A stretch of DNA of 13,534 nt, taken from positions 1-13,534 of the forward strand of contig JAJYJB010000070.1 in assembly GCA_021789735.1 (NCBI GenBank), given 5' to 3'. The notes under the pieces were generated by a model that was given only the letters and a program-made list of their open reading frames with translations, was not told where the DNA came from and did no database searches. Of the stretch, positions 5,326 to 11,587 are shown piece after piece. The translations under genes and the position numbers were made by a program. Each line of letters opens with the position of its first letter. Position 1 is the first letter of the stretch. The stretch comes from Nitrospirota bacterium. Lineage in GTDB: Bacteria; Nitrospirota; Thermodesulfovibrionia; Thermodesulfovibrionales; JdFR-88.

Positions 5326-6747
5326 ATGGGGATGAACAAACAAAGGCTCCTTCTTGCTGACGACAGCATTACCATCCGGAAAGTCGTTGAACTGGTCCTG
5401 GCTGACGAAGGGTTCGAACTGAAGCTTACGAGCGATGGGGCCCAGGCGCTGGATGCCCTGTCCTCTTTCAGGCCGGACATCATACTTGCCGATGTCGACA
5501 TGCCCGGACTGAGCGGCTACCAGCTTGCCGAAACGGTAAAAAAAGGCCCGGCCACCCGTTCGATACCCGTCATATTGATGGTCGGGGCCTTCGAACCGGT
5601 GGATGAGGAGCTCATAAAAAAGGCCGGTGCGGACGATTACATAATAAAGCCGTTTGAGTCCCATGACCTGATATCGAAGCTGAGACAAGCGCTTGCCGCA
5701 AGGGACGCAATGGAAGCGCCAGGTTTTGCAGAAGGGTTGGTTTTGGATAAGGCCGGCGCTGATATGTCCCTCCGGGACGAGGCCGTCGACACGGGCGGTC
5801 GCGATTGCCTGGTGCAGGAGCAGTATGTCGAAGAGGTGGTCGTGCCGTCTGTCGAAGAAAAGGCGGTCTTCGCGGGGCCGGTGGAAAAAGAAAAAACCTT
5901 GCGGCGCACAGAAAACCCTGAGGTGGTTGCAAGGCCTGCCAGCCTGATGATATCCCCGGAAGAGCTGAAAGAGGAGATAGGCGCCCGGATCGCCAAGGGC
6001 ATCCAGGAGGCGGCCGGCGTGATCGACATTTCAAAAGGGGCCCAGGCGATAGCCCGGGAGTTGATGCCGGAGTTCAGGGCGGCGCTCCTTGAAGGCCTTT
6101 CCGGCCAGGCAAGAGCAGTCGCGCCTGAGGTAAAGGCAGGCCTTAGCGAGGCCGTGATACCCGAGGTAAGAACGGCCATCGCCGAGTCCCTGATGCCGGG
6201 TATAAAGGCGGCCCTTATCGAATCCATTCTGCCGGAGATCAAAATGGCCATCATGGGGCCGCTTTTGTCCGAGGTCAGGGCCGCGTTTGTGGACCTGGTT
6301 TTGCCTGATGTGAAAAGGGCGGCAGCGGAAGCGGTGGGCAGCGGGATCCAGACGGCGCAGGCCGGGCCTGAAGCAAAGACCGCCGCGGTGGAGGCGGCCA
6401 GGGAGGCCGTTACAGACAGCATCAGGGACGCCCAGATCGGACCGGAACTGAAAACGGGCATAATGGAATCTCTCCTGCCCGAAATAAGGTCGGCCATCAT
6501 GGAGACGGTCATTCCGGAGGTCAGAAACGCAGTGGCTTCCGCGGTCGAGCCTGAGGTGAAAAAAGCGGTCCGGGACGAACTGCCCGGAATAGTAAAAACC
6601 GTAATGGCTTCCACGGCTCTTCAGGTGGCCCAGTCAGCCGCTTCGGACTTGCAGGCGAAGATAGAGGGGATCGTCCGGGAGTCCGTAGCCGATGTCGCCC
6701 TTCCCATCATAAAAAAAGAGATAGAAGACATTAAATCCTCCATTTGA
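5326..6747 (+). CDS. Response-regulator receiver domain fused to a long 12-residue-repeat tail
   Basis: The 473-residue protein starts with a CheY-like receiver (about 6-125): acidic pocket Asp12/Asp13, phosphoacceptor Asp56 (ILADVDMPG) and Lys108 (YIIKPFE). An ungapped alignment to CheY places Val86 where the conserved switch Thr/Ser should be (LMVGAFEP). An acidic linker (126-205) follows, then a helical Ala/Glu/Pro-rich region made of 12-residue repeats (247-419). A C-terminal segment (444-471, with VADVALPIIKKEIEDIK) resembles a tail seen on other receiver proteins of Desulfobacterota and Nitrospirota-like bacteria; this is recalled, not searched. There is no DNA-binding, kinase or cyclase output domain and no membrane segment. 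Output is probably by protein-protein contact or self-assembly. The start is the ATG at 5326; an ATG at 5332 is the alternative. valS follows after 28 bases. Confidence 0.9.
   Translation: MGMNKQRLLLADDSITIRKVVELVLADEGFELKLTSDGAQALDALSSFRPDIILADVDMPGLSGYQLAETVKKGPATRSIPVILMVGAFEPVDEELIKKAGADDYIIKPFESHDLISKLRQALAARDAMEAPGFAEGLVLDKAGADMSLRDEAVDTGGRDCLVQEQYVEEVVVPSVEEKAVFAGPVEKEKTLRRTENPEVVARPASLMISPEELKEEIGARIAKGIQEAAGVIDISKGAQAIARELMPEFRAALLEGLSGQARAVAPEVKAGLSEAVIPEVRTAIAESLMPGIKAALIESILPEIKMAIMGPLLSEVRAAFVDLVLPDVKRAAAEAVGSGIQTAQAGPEAKTAAVEAAREAVTDSIRDAQIGPELKTGIMESLLPEIRSAIMETVIPEVRNAVASAVEPEVKKAVRDELPGIVKTVMASTALQVAQSAASDLQAKIEGIVRESVADVALPIIKKEIEDIKSSI
6064..6582 (+). repeat. Array of 12-residue (36-base) coding repeats inside the receiver/repeat gene
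   Basis: The approximate consensus is [LIM]-P-E-[VI]-[KR]-x-A-[IL]-x-E-[SA]-[LVI]. One unit lies at residues 247-258. Six contiguous units run 266-337, including IPEVRTAIAESL, MPGIKAALIESI and LPEIKMAIMGPL. A degenerate stretch covers 338-371, and four more contiguous units run 372-419 (GPELKTGIMESL to EPEVKKAVRDEL). Codons differ between units, so the array is old and held by selection on protein sequence, not a recent slippage product. Pro at position 2 of each unit suggests short amphipathic helices with regular kinks. Confidence 0.85.
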
Positions 6748-6775
6748 AATAAAGAACAATAAAAGACAATAAAAA

Positions 6776-9463
6776 ATGACCGAACCCGAATCTCGCAAAA
6801 AAAGCTACGAGCCAGGCGCTATTGAGCAGAAATGGTATGATTTCTGGCTTGAAAAGGGCCTTTTCAAGCCGGAGGTCAACCCTGGCGGAAAGCCCTACTG
6901 TATTGTCATACCGCCGCCCAACGTCACTGGGCAGCTCCACATGGGCCACGCCCTCAACGCGACCCTCCAGGACGTGCTTGTCAGATGGAAGCGCATGAAA
7001 GGCTATCGGGCCATGTGGATACCCGGCACGGACCATGCCGGCATCGCCACGCAGAACGTTGTGGAGAGGGAGATAGCGAAGGAGAAAAAGGACCGGCACC
7101 AGCTTGGCAGGGAAGAGTTCATAAGCAGGGTCTGGAAATGGCGCGGTGAGTACGGCGGCAGGATCATCCACCAGCTAAAGAAGATGGGCGCCTCATGTGA
7201 CTGGTCCAGGGAGCGCTTTACCCTGGATGAAGGGCTCTCCCTTGCGGTAAGGACCGTATTTGTAAAGCTCTATGAAGAGGGCCTCATTTACCGCTCGACA
7301 AGGCTCATAAACTGGTGCCCCAGATGCCTCACCGCCCTTTCGGACCTGGAGGTCGAGCACGAGGAAGAAGAAGGGGTGCTTACTTATATCAGATACCCGC
7401 TTGCCGGGGGCAAGGGCCACCTGGTGGTGGCCACCACCAGGCCGGAGACCATGCTTGGCGATACCGGAGTGGCGGTGAACCCCGGAGATGAAAGATACAG
7501 CGAGCTCATCGGAAGGAAAATTGAGCTGCCCCTTACGTGCAGGCAGATACCCGTAGTTGGGGACGCCGCCGTTGAGATGGAGTTTGGCACTGGCGCTGTC
7601 AAGGTGACCCCGGCCCACGATTTCAATGACGAGGAAATAGCAAAGAGGCAAGATCCAGCCCTGCCTTCCATAACTGTCATCGGGGCAGACGGAAAGATGA
7701 CCGCCATGGCCGGCCCGAGGTATGCCGGGCTGGACCGCTACGAGTGCAGAAGGCTTGTGGTGGAGGACCTGAAGAAGCTCGGTCTTATAGAAAAAGAGGA
7801 GAAATACGGCCATTCCATAGGGCACTGCTACAGGTGCAAGACGGTGATAGAGCCGCTGGCTACGCCCCAGTGGTATGTAAAGGTAGGGCCCATGGCGCGC
7901 GAGGCCATAAAGGCGGTGCGCGAGGGGAGGGTGCGGATAATCCCCGAGGGATGGGAGAACAGCTATTTTGCCTGGATGGAAAACATAAAGGACTGGTGCA
8001 TCTCCAGGCAGATATGGTGGGGGCACCGGATACCGGTATGGTACTGCGGCTGCGGCCAGACGGTCGTCTCCGTGGAGACGCCGCACAAATGTCCGCGCTG
8101 CGGAGGCCAGGAGCTCCAGCAGGACCCGGACGTGCTAGACACCTGGTTTTCCTCGGCGCTCTGGCCTTTCTCCACGCTGGGATGGCCGCAGATGCCGGAT
8201 GACATGAGCGCCTTTTACCCCACGGACGCGCTGGTGACCGCTTTTGACATCCTTTTTTTCTGGGTGGCCCGGATGATAATGATGGGGCAAAAATTCATGG
8301 GCGACGTGCCCTTCAGGGACGTTTACATACACGCCCTTGTGCGGGATGAGGAAGGGCAGAAGATGAGCAAGTCCAAGGGCAACGTCGTTGACCCGCTTTT
8401 GATAGTGGACAAATACGGCGCCGACGCCTTCAGGTTCACGCTCGCCGCTTTCGCCGCGCAGGGGAGGGACATCAAGTTCTCCGAGGAGCGCGTAAAGGGC
8501 TACAGGCATTTCATAAACAAGCTGTGGAACGCGGCCAAGTTCATCTCCATGAACACGGAGGACAAGGCGGTTGCCGATGGGAAGCACGGCGTGGCGGACC
8601 TGCCAAGCCGGTGGATACTGAGCAGGCTTGCCGGCGCCGCCCAGGAGATAAACGCCGCCCTCGATGAGTACCGCTTCAACGACGCGGCCAACCGGGCCTA
8701 CCAGTTCCTGTGGCGGGAGTTTTGCGACTGGTACATAGAGCTTGCCAAGACGGGGCTTGAAAACCAGGGGCAGGCCCCCGGGGTGCGCTGGAGCCTGCTT
8801 TATTCGCTTAATGGCGTGCTCAGGCTTCTTCACCCTTTCATGCCTTTTGTAACGGAGGAGATCTGGCAGACGCTGCCGCAGCAATTCAGGGAGGGCGAGA
8901 GCATCATGACGGCGGCATACCCTTCCGGGCTGCCGCAGGGGCCGTCACTGGACATGGCTGCCGAAGAAGGGATGGAGGCCGTGATAGAGGCGATCTCCGG
9001 GGTGAGGAATATCCGTGGCGAGCTAAATGTCCAGCCCGGCGCCAGGGTGAAGGTGATCATAAACGCGGGTTCGGAGGGGACCGCCCGGACGCTTCTGGAC
9101 CATCTTCCTTACATAAAGCGGCTGGCCGGGGCTGAGAGTATAATTGTCGATAAGGGGCTTTCCGCCCCTCCGCAGAAGGCCGCGGTGAACGTTATGTCCA
9201 GGCTTGAGGTCTACGTTCCGGTTGAAGGGCTGGTTGACGTAAAGGCGGAGCTTGAAAGACTGGGGAAGGAGCTGCGGAAGACGGAGGATGAGCTTTCCTT
9301 TTGCATGCGCAAGCTTATGGACCAGGACTTTGTCAGCAGGGCCCCTGAGCAGGTAGTGGCAAAGGAGCAGGCCAAGTGCCGGGAACTGGAGGGCAGGAAG
9401 GCCAACATCGAGGACAGCATAAACCGGCTAAAGAGCATATTCCAGGAGGCGGAAAATGGCTGA
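6776..9463 (+). CDS. valS: Valyl-tRNA synthetase
   Basis: The 895-residue class I synthetase charges tRNA-Val and edits threonine mischarges; its length is typical. PPNVTGQLHMGHALN carries the HIGH-type motif (HMGH, 55-58), and GQKMSKSKGN holds KMSKS at 529-533. The editing domain (CP1) contains ATTRPETMLGDTGVAV and GTGAVKVTPAHDF. The catalytic domain carries two Cys pairs typical of the zinc insertion (WYCGC and KCPRC), then DPDVLDTWFSSALWPFSTLGWP. The C-terminal 70 or so residues, from LVDVKAELERLGKEL, form the ValRS coiled-coil arm that contacts tRNA. The ATG at 6776 is preceded by an A-rich leader without a Shine-Dalgarno. The gene follows the receiver/repeat gene by 28 bases and overlaps the next gene by 8, so these genes may share a transcript. 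Confidence 0.98.
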   Translation: MTEPESRKKSYEPGAIEQKWYDFWLEKGLFKPEVNPGGKPYCIVIPPPNVTGQLHMGHALNATLQDVLVRWKRMKGYRAMWIPGTDHAGIATQNVVEREIAKEKKDRHQLGREEFISRVWKWRGEYGGRIIHQLKKMGASCDWSRERFTLDEGLSLAVRTVFVKLYEEGLIYRSTRLINWCPRCLTALSDLEVEHEEEEGVLTYIRYPLAGGKGHLVVATTRPETMLGDTGVAVNPGDERYSELIGRKIELPLTCRQIPVVGDAAVEMEFGTGAVKVTPAHDFNDEEIAKRQDPALPSITVIGADGKMTAMAGPRYAGLDRYECRRLVVEDLKKLGLIEKEEKYGHSIGHCYRCKTVIEPLATPQWYVKVGPMAREAIKAVREGRVRIIPEGWENSYFAWMENIKDWCISRQIWWGHRIPVWYCGCGQTVVSVETPHKCPRCGGQELQQDPDVLDTWFSSALWPFSTLGWPQMPDDMSAFYPTDALVTAFDILFFWVARMIMMGQKFMGDVPFRDVYIHALVRDEEGQKMSKSKGNVVDPLLIVDKYGADAFRFTLAAFAAQGRDIKFSEERVKGYRHFINKLWNAAKFISMNTEDKAVADGKHGVADLPSRWILSRLAGAAQEINAALDEYRFNDAANRAYQFLWREFCDWYIELAKTGLENQGQAPGVRWSLLYSLNGVLRLLHPFMPFVTEEIWQTLPQQFREGESIMTAAYPSGLPQGPSLDMAAEEGMEAVIEAISGVRNIRGELNVQPGARVKVIINAGSEGTARTLLDHLPYIKRLAGAESIIVDKGLSAPPQKAAVNVMSRLEVYVPVEGLVDVKAELERLGKELRKTEDELSFCMRKLMDQDFVSRAPEQVVAKEQAKCRELEGRKANIEDSINRLKSIFQEAENG

Positions 9464-9935
9464 AGAGACATTTTCGATCGAGAACAAGGATCTGAGCTTT
9501 GTCGAGGCGGAGTTCGTCAATGTGAAGAACTCAACGGTGCGGGGGGTCGAGGGCTCCCGCGTCGAGCTGCAGCAGGTCGCGGCGCTCTCCGTGGACGGGG
9601 AGAAGATTGACGTCACCCAGGGGGCAAGCGGCATCCTGCGTGGAAATGATGTCAGCATCAACCAGTCCGCCGCCGGGGTGGTCGTGGGCAATAACGCGCA
9701 GCTCAACTTCGCGTTCTCGCCCGTCACGGTGGCAAAGGACAGCACCTCCATGACAAGGTCCGCCGCCGTCCTCGTGGCGGCAAAGGAGGCGAGGCTTGAA
9801 AACAGCGCCACCGTCCTTCTGATGGCGGGCAAGGTGGAAGGCAACGTCACGACCCTGCTTAACGCCAAGACGGCCCTTTGCCTGGGGGCGATGATAGGCG
9901 GGGTGCTTGGTTTCATGTCGCTTTTCAGGAAATAA
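9456..9935 (+). CDS. Small tail-anchored protein made of 15-residue repeats; function unknown
   Basis: I do not recognise a named family for this 159-residue protein. It has no signal peptide. Residues 9-129 divide into eight units of 15 residues (one of 16), with small or beta-branched residues at fixed places; clear examples are QQVAALSVDGEKIDV, TQGASGILRGNDVSI, NQSAAGVVVGNNAQL and TRSAAVLVAAKEARL. This regularity suggests a beta-solenoid, broadly like bactofilin or pentapeptide-type folds but with a different period. The last part (139-156, ALCLGAMIGGVLGFMSLF) is a single hydrophobic helix followed by Arg-Lys, which fits a C-terminal membrane anchor with the repeats in the cytoplasm. An excellent AGGAGG lies 6 bases before the ATG, inside valS, and the start overlaps the valS end by 8 bases. 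nadC begins 23 bases downstream. The gene is clearly real; its job is unknown. Confidence 0.85.
   Translation: MAEETFSIENKDLSFVEAEFVNVKNSTVRGVEGSRVELQQVAALSVDGEKIDVTQGASGILRGNDVSINQSAAGVVVGNNAQLNFAFSPVTVAKDSTSMTRSAAVLVAAKEARLENSATVLLMAGKVEGNVTTLLNAKTALCLGAMIGGVLGFMSLFRK
9480..9842 (+). repeat. Eight coding repeats of 15 residues (45 bases)
   Basis: Units start at residues 9, 24, 39, 54, 69, 84, 100 and 115 of the tail-anchored protein. The shared pattern is about x-N/Q-S-A-x-x-x-V-x-G-x-x-V-x-L, with a hydrophobic residue at positions 13 and 15 and a small residue at 3-5. The unit starting at 84 has one extra residue. The units are diverged at the DNA level. Confidence 0.75.
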
Positions 9936-9958
9936 GGGTTTTTAAAAAAATTTATTTT

Positions 9959-10804
9959 ATGATGATCCCGGCCCAGGTCACGCGTTTTCTGGAAATGTCC
10001 CTAGAGGAGGACCTTGGGCCCGGAGACATAACAAGCGGGCTCCTTTTAAGCGGTCAAAAAAGGTCAAAGGCTGTTTTCCTGGCAAAAAGCGGGTTCGTTG
10101 CCGCTGGTCTTCCTTTCGCCCTCGAGGTCTTCCGGCTGGTGGACGCGGAAACATCGTTCAGGCCCCTTGTAAAAGAGGGTTCCGCGGTCAAAAAAGGGAC
10201 GCTGCTTGCGGAGATAACCGGGAAAACCGCATCCCTGCTTGCCGCCGAGCGTGTTTCCCTGAATGTCCTTCAGCACCTCTGCGGTATCGCGACCATCACA
10301 AAAAAATTTGTGGACGCCATAAAGGGCCTTCCCGATTCGCGGGCCAGGATAGTTGACACCAGAAAGACCATGCCTTCCATGCGGTTCATGGAAAAATACG
10401 CGGTCAGAATGGGCGGCGGCGGCAACCACCGCTTCGGCCTTTATGACGGCATCCTCATCAAGGACAACCATATAAAGGCCGCGGGCGGCATAAAAAAGGC
10501 GGTGGGGCTGGCCAAAAAGGGCCGCATGCACCATCTTCTAAAGATAGAGATAGAAGTGGAGGACCTCAAAGGGGTGAGGGACGCCCTGGAGTCCGGGGCG
10601 GACGTCATAATGCTTGACAACATGAGCATCCCCATGATGGAACAGGCAGTCAGGCTCTGTAACGGAAGGGCGGTGCTGGAGGCCTCCGGCAACGTGACGC
10701 TTGAGAATGTGCGCGCCATCGCCCGGACCGGTGTGGACCTGATCTCCTCCGGGTCTATCACCCACTCCGCCCCCGCAGCCGATATAAGCATGCGGATAGT
10801 TTAA
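9959..10804 (+). CDS. nadC: Nicotinate-nucleotide pyrophosphorylase (quinolinate phosphoribosyltransferase)
   Basis: The 281-residue enzyme makes nicotinate mononucleotide, CO2 and pyrophosphate from quinolinate and PRPP, in the de novo NAD pathway in the cytoplasm. Family motifs appear in order: EEDLGPGDITS (16-26), ERVSLNVLQHLCGIATITK (97-115), DTRKT (133-137), GGGGNHRFGLYDGILIKDNH (152-171), IEIEVE (196-201), IMLDNM (217-222), EASGNV (241-246) and SSGSITHSAPAADISM (263-278). After DTRKT it reads MPSMR where TPGLR is commonest. I chose the ATG at 9959. The frame is open upstream to 9878, but those residues overlap the previous gene and are unlike the family; a second ATG at 9962 is equally possible. 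No Shine-Dalgarno is visible in the T/A-rich leader. nadA and nadB are not in the window. Confidence 0.97.
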   Translation: MMIPAQVTRFLEMSLEEDLGPGDITSGLLLSGQKRSKAVFLAKSGFVAAGLPFALEVFRLVDAETSFRPLVKEGSAVKKGTLLAEITGKTASLLAAERVSLNVLQHLCGIATITKKFVDAIKGLPDSRARIVDTRKTMPSMRFMEKYAVRMGGGGNHRFGLYDGILIKDNHIKAAGGIKKAVGLAKKGRMHHLLKIEIEVEDLKGVRDALESGADVIMLDNMSIPMMEQAVRLCNGRAVLEASGNVTLENVRAIARTGVDLISSGSITHSAPAADISMRIV

Positions 10805-11127
10805 AGATTTGGCGCTTTAAGGTCTTGTGCGGGGGCGGACGGTATTCGCTCCGCTGGGGCCGGTCTCCACTTGTATCCCAGGCAATCGCATATACCGTGC
10901 AGGGCCTGCCTGATTGCGCTGTTTCATGCGACGCGCCCGCGGTTGCCCACTGCGCGCATACAATCCGCCCTTATTGCGTTTTTCATGTTTTTTTGCCTGT
11001 CGTTATTTTTTTATCTTCAGAGGCGCATGGGGAGAAGCCCCATACATAAAGCCATGTACGCCCGCAGGATTTTTCGCCCGGAAAAACCAATGATTTTCAG
11101 GAAAAATCCGTAGTGCCAGGACGGGCG
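10805..11127. other. 323-base convergent intergenic gap without a supported gene
   Basis: This lies between nadC (rightward) and the stand-alone receiver gene (leftward). Visible structure includes GCAATC (10882-10887) inverted against GATTGC (10912-10917), around the near-palindrome GCAGGGCCTGC (10899-10909). ATGGGG/CCCCAT (11027-11043) has a 5-base loop, and GGATTTTTC/GAAAAACC (11067-11088) is an A/T-rich inverted repeat that could act weakly in both directions. Runs of seven T occur near 10987-10993 and 11006-11012. Short frames exist on both strands, including one with a hydrophobic stretch, but none has a credible start, ribosome site or family resemblance. No clear intrinsic terminator for nadC was found. 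Confidence 0.5.
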
Positions 11128-11514
11128 CTAGCTTTCCGCGCTTTTCTTGAAAATATCATCCAGCGCTTCCTTAAGCAGGTCGTGGTCTATGGGCTTGTTG
11201 AGGAATTTTATAGAACTCATCTCTCCCAGTTCCTTTTCGACCTCTTCCAGGTAGCCCGACAGGAAAATTATGGGCAGGTGTTTTTTCGCCCTGATTATCT
11301 TTGCCGCCTCTATGCCGTTCATCTTGCCCCGGATGCGCACGTCCATCAGGATGGCATGGGGCCGGCATTCATCCTCCATGCGGATGGCGTCCTCGCCCGT
11401 GTGCGCCGGGCCGCACGTCTCAAAACCCCAGATATCAAGCAGCTCCATAAGGCCCATCGCGCCCAACGCCTCGTCTTCGACTATCAGTACTTTATGTTTT
11501 TTGTTTTTTTCCAT
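11128..11514 (-). CDS. Stand-alone response-regulator receiver protein
   Basis: The 128-residue protein is a single CheY-like receiver domain with no output domain. The key residues are all present: acidic pocket Glu13/Asp14 (LIVEDEA), phosphoacceptor Asp58 (AILMDVRIRG), switch Ser86 (IIFLSGY) and Lys107 (FLNKPI). MDVRIRGKMNGIEAA is typical of receivers paired with hybrid or PAS histidine kinases. It probably passes phosphate on or acts by binding a partner. No histidine kinase is encoded nearby, so its partner is unknown. The ATG at 11514 is preceded by AAAGG at a workable distance (AAAAGGTAACG before ATG). It lies 73 bases after gatB on the same strand with no convincing promoter of its own, so it may be expressed by read-through from the gat operon. 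Confidence 0.93.
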   Translation of the reverse strand: MEKNKKHKVLIVEDEALGAMGLMELLDIWGFETCGPAHTGEDAIRMEDECRPHAILMDVRIRGKMNGIEAAKIIRAKKHLPIIFLSGYLEEVEKELGEMSSIKFLNKPIDHDLLKEALDDIFKKSAES

Positions 11515-11587
11515 CGTTACCTTTTGTCCCCGTGACGCGGGTCCTGGTGGCTGTGGGATAAAAATAAAAACGCGGGCCGTCCGGTTT

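Noticed and set aside
5637..6614. 325-codon open frame on the minus strand opposite the receiver/repeat gene
   Set aside because: It mirrors the 12-residue repeats of the plus-strand gene and is open only because of codon bias in the repeats. It has no family resemblance and overlaps a gene with clear receiver motifs and its own promoter.
7193..8086. Long minus-strand frames (about 250-300 codons) inside valS, also 8135-8884
   Set aside because: They are antisense to a fully conserved valyl-tRNA synthetase and show Pro/His/Leu-rich composition with no recognisable motif.
9878..9958. N-terminal extension of nadC by 27 codons
   Set aside because: It overlaps the end of the upstream gene out of frame and is unlike any NadC N-terminus; the ATG pair at 9959/9962 begins the conserved sequence.
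10871..11113. 80-codon plus-strand frame with a hydrophobic stretch in the nadC downstream gap
   Set aside because: It starts at a TTG without a ribosome site, its composition is irregular, and the hydrophobic run comes from T-rich sequence (repeated TTT codons).
11560..11583. Intrinsic terminator after gatB
   Set aside because: The minus strand is T-rich here, but the hairpin has only about three good base pairs with an A-C mismatch, too weak to support.
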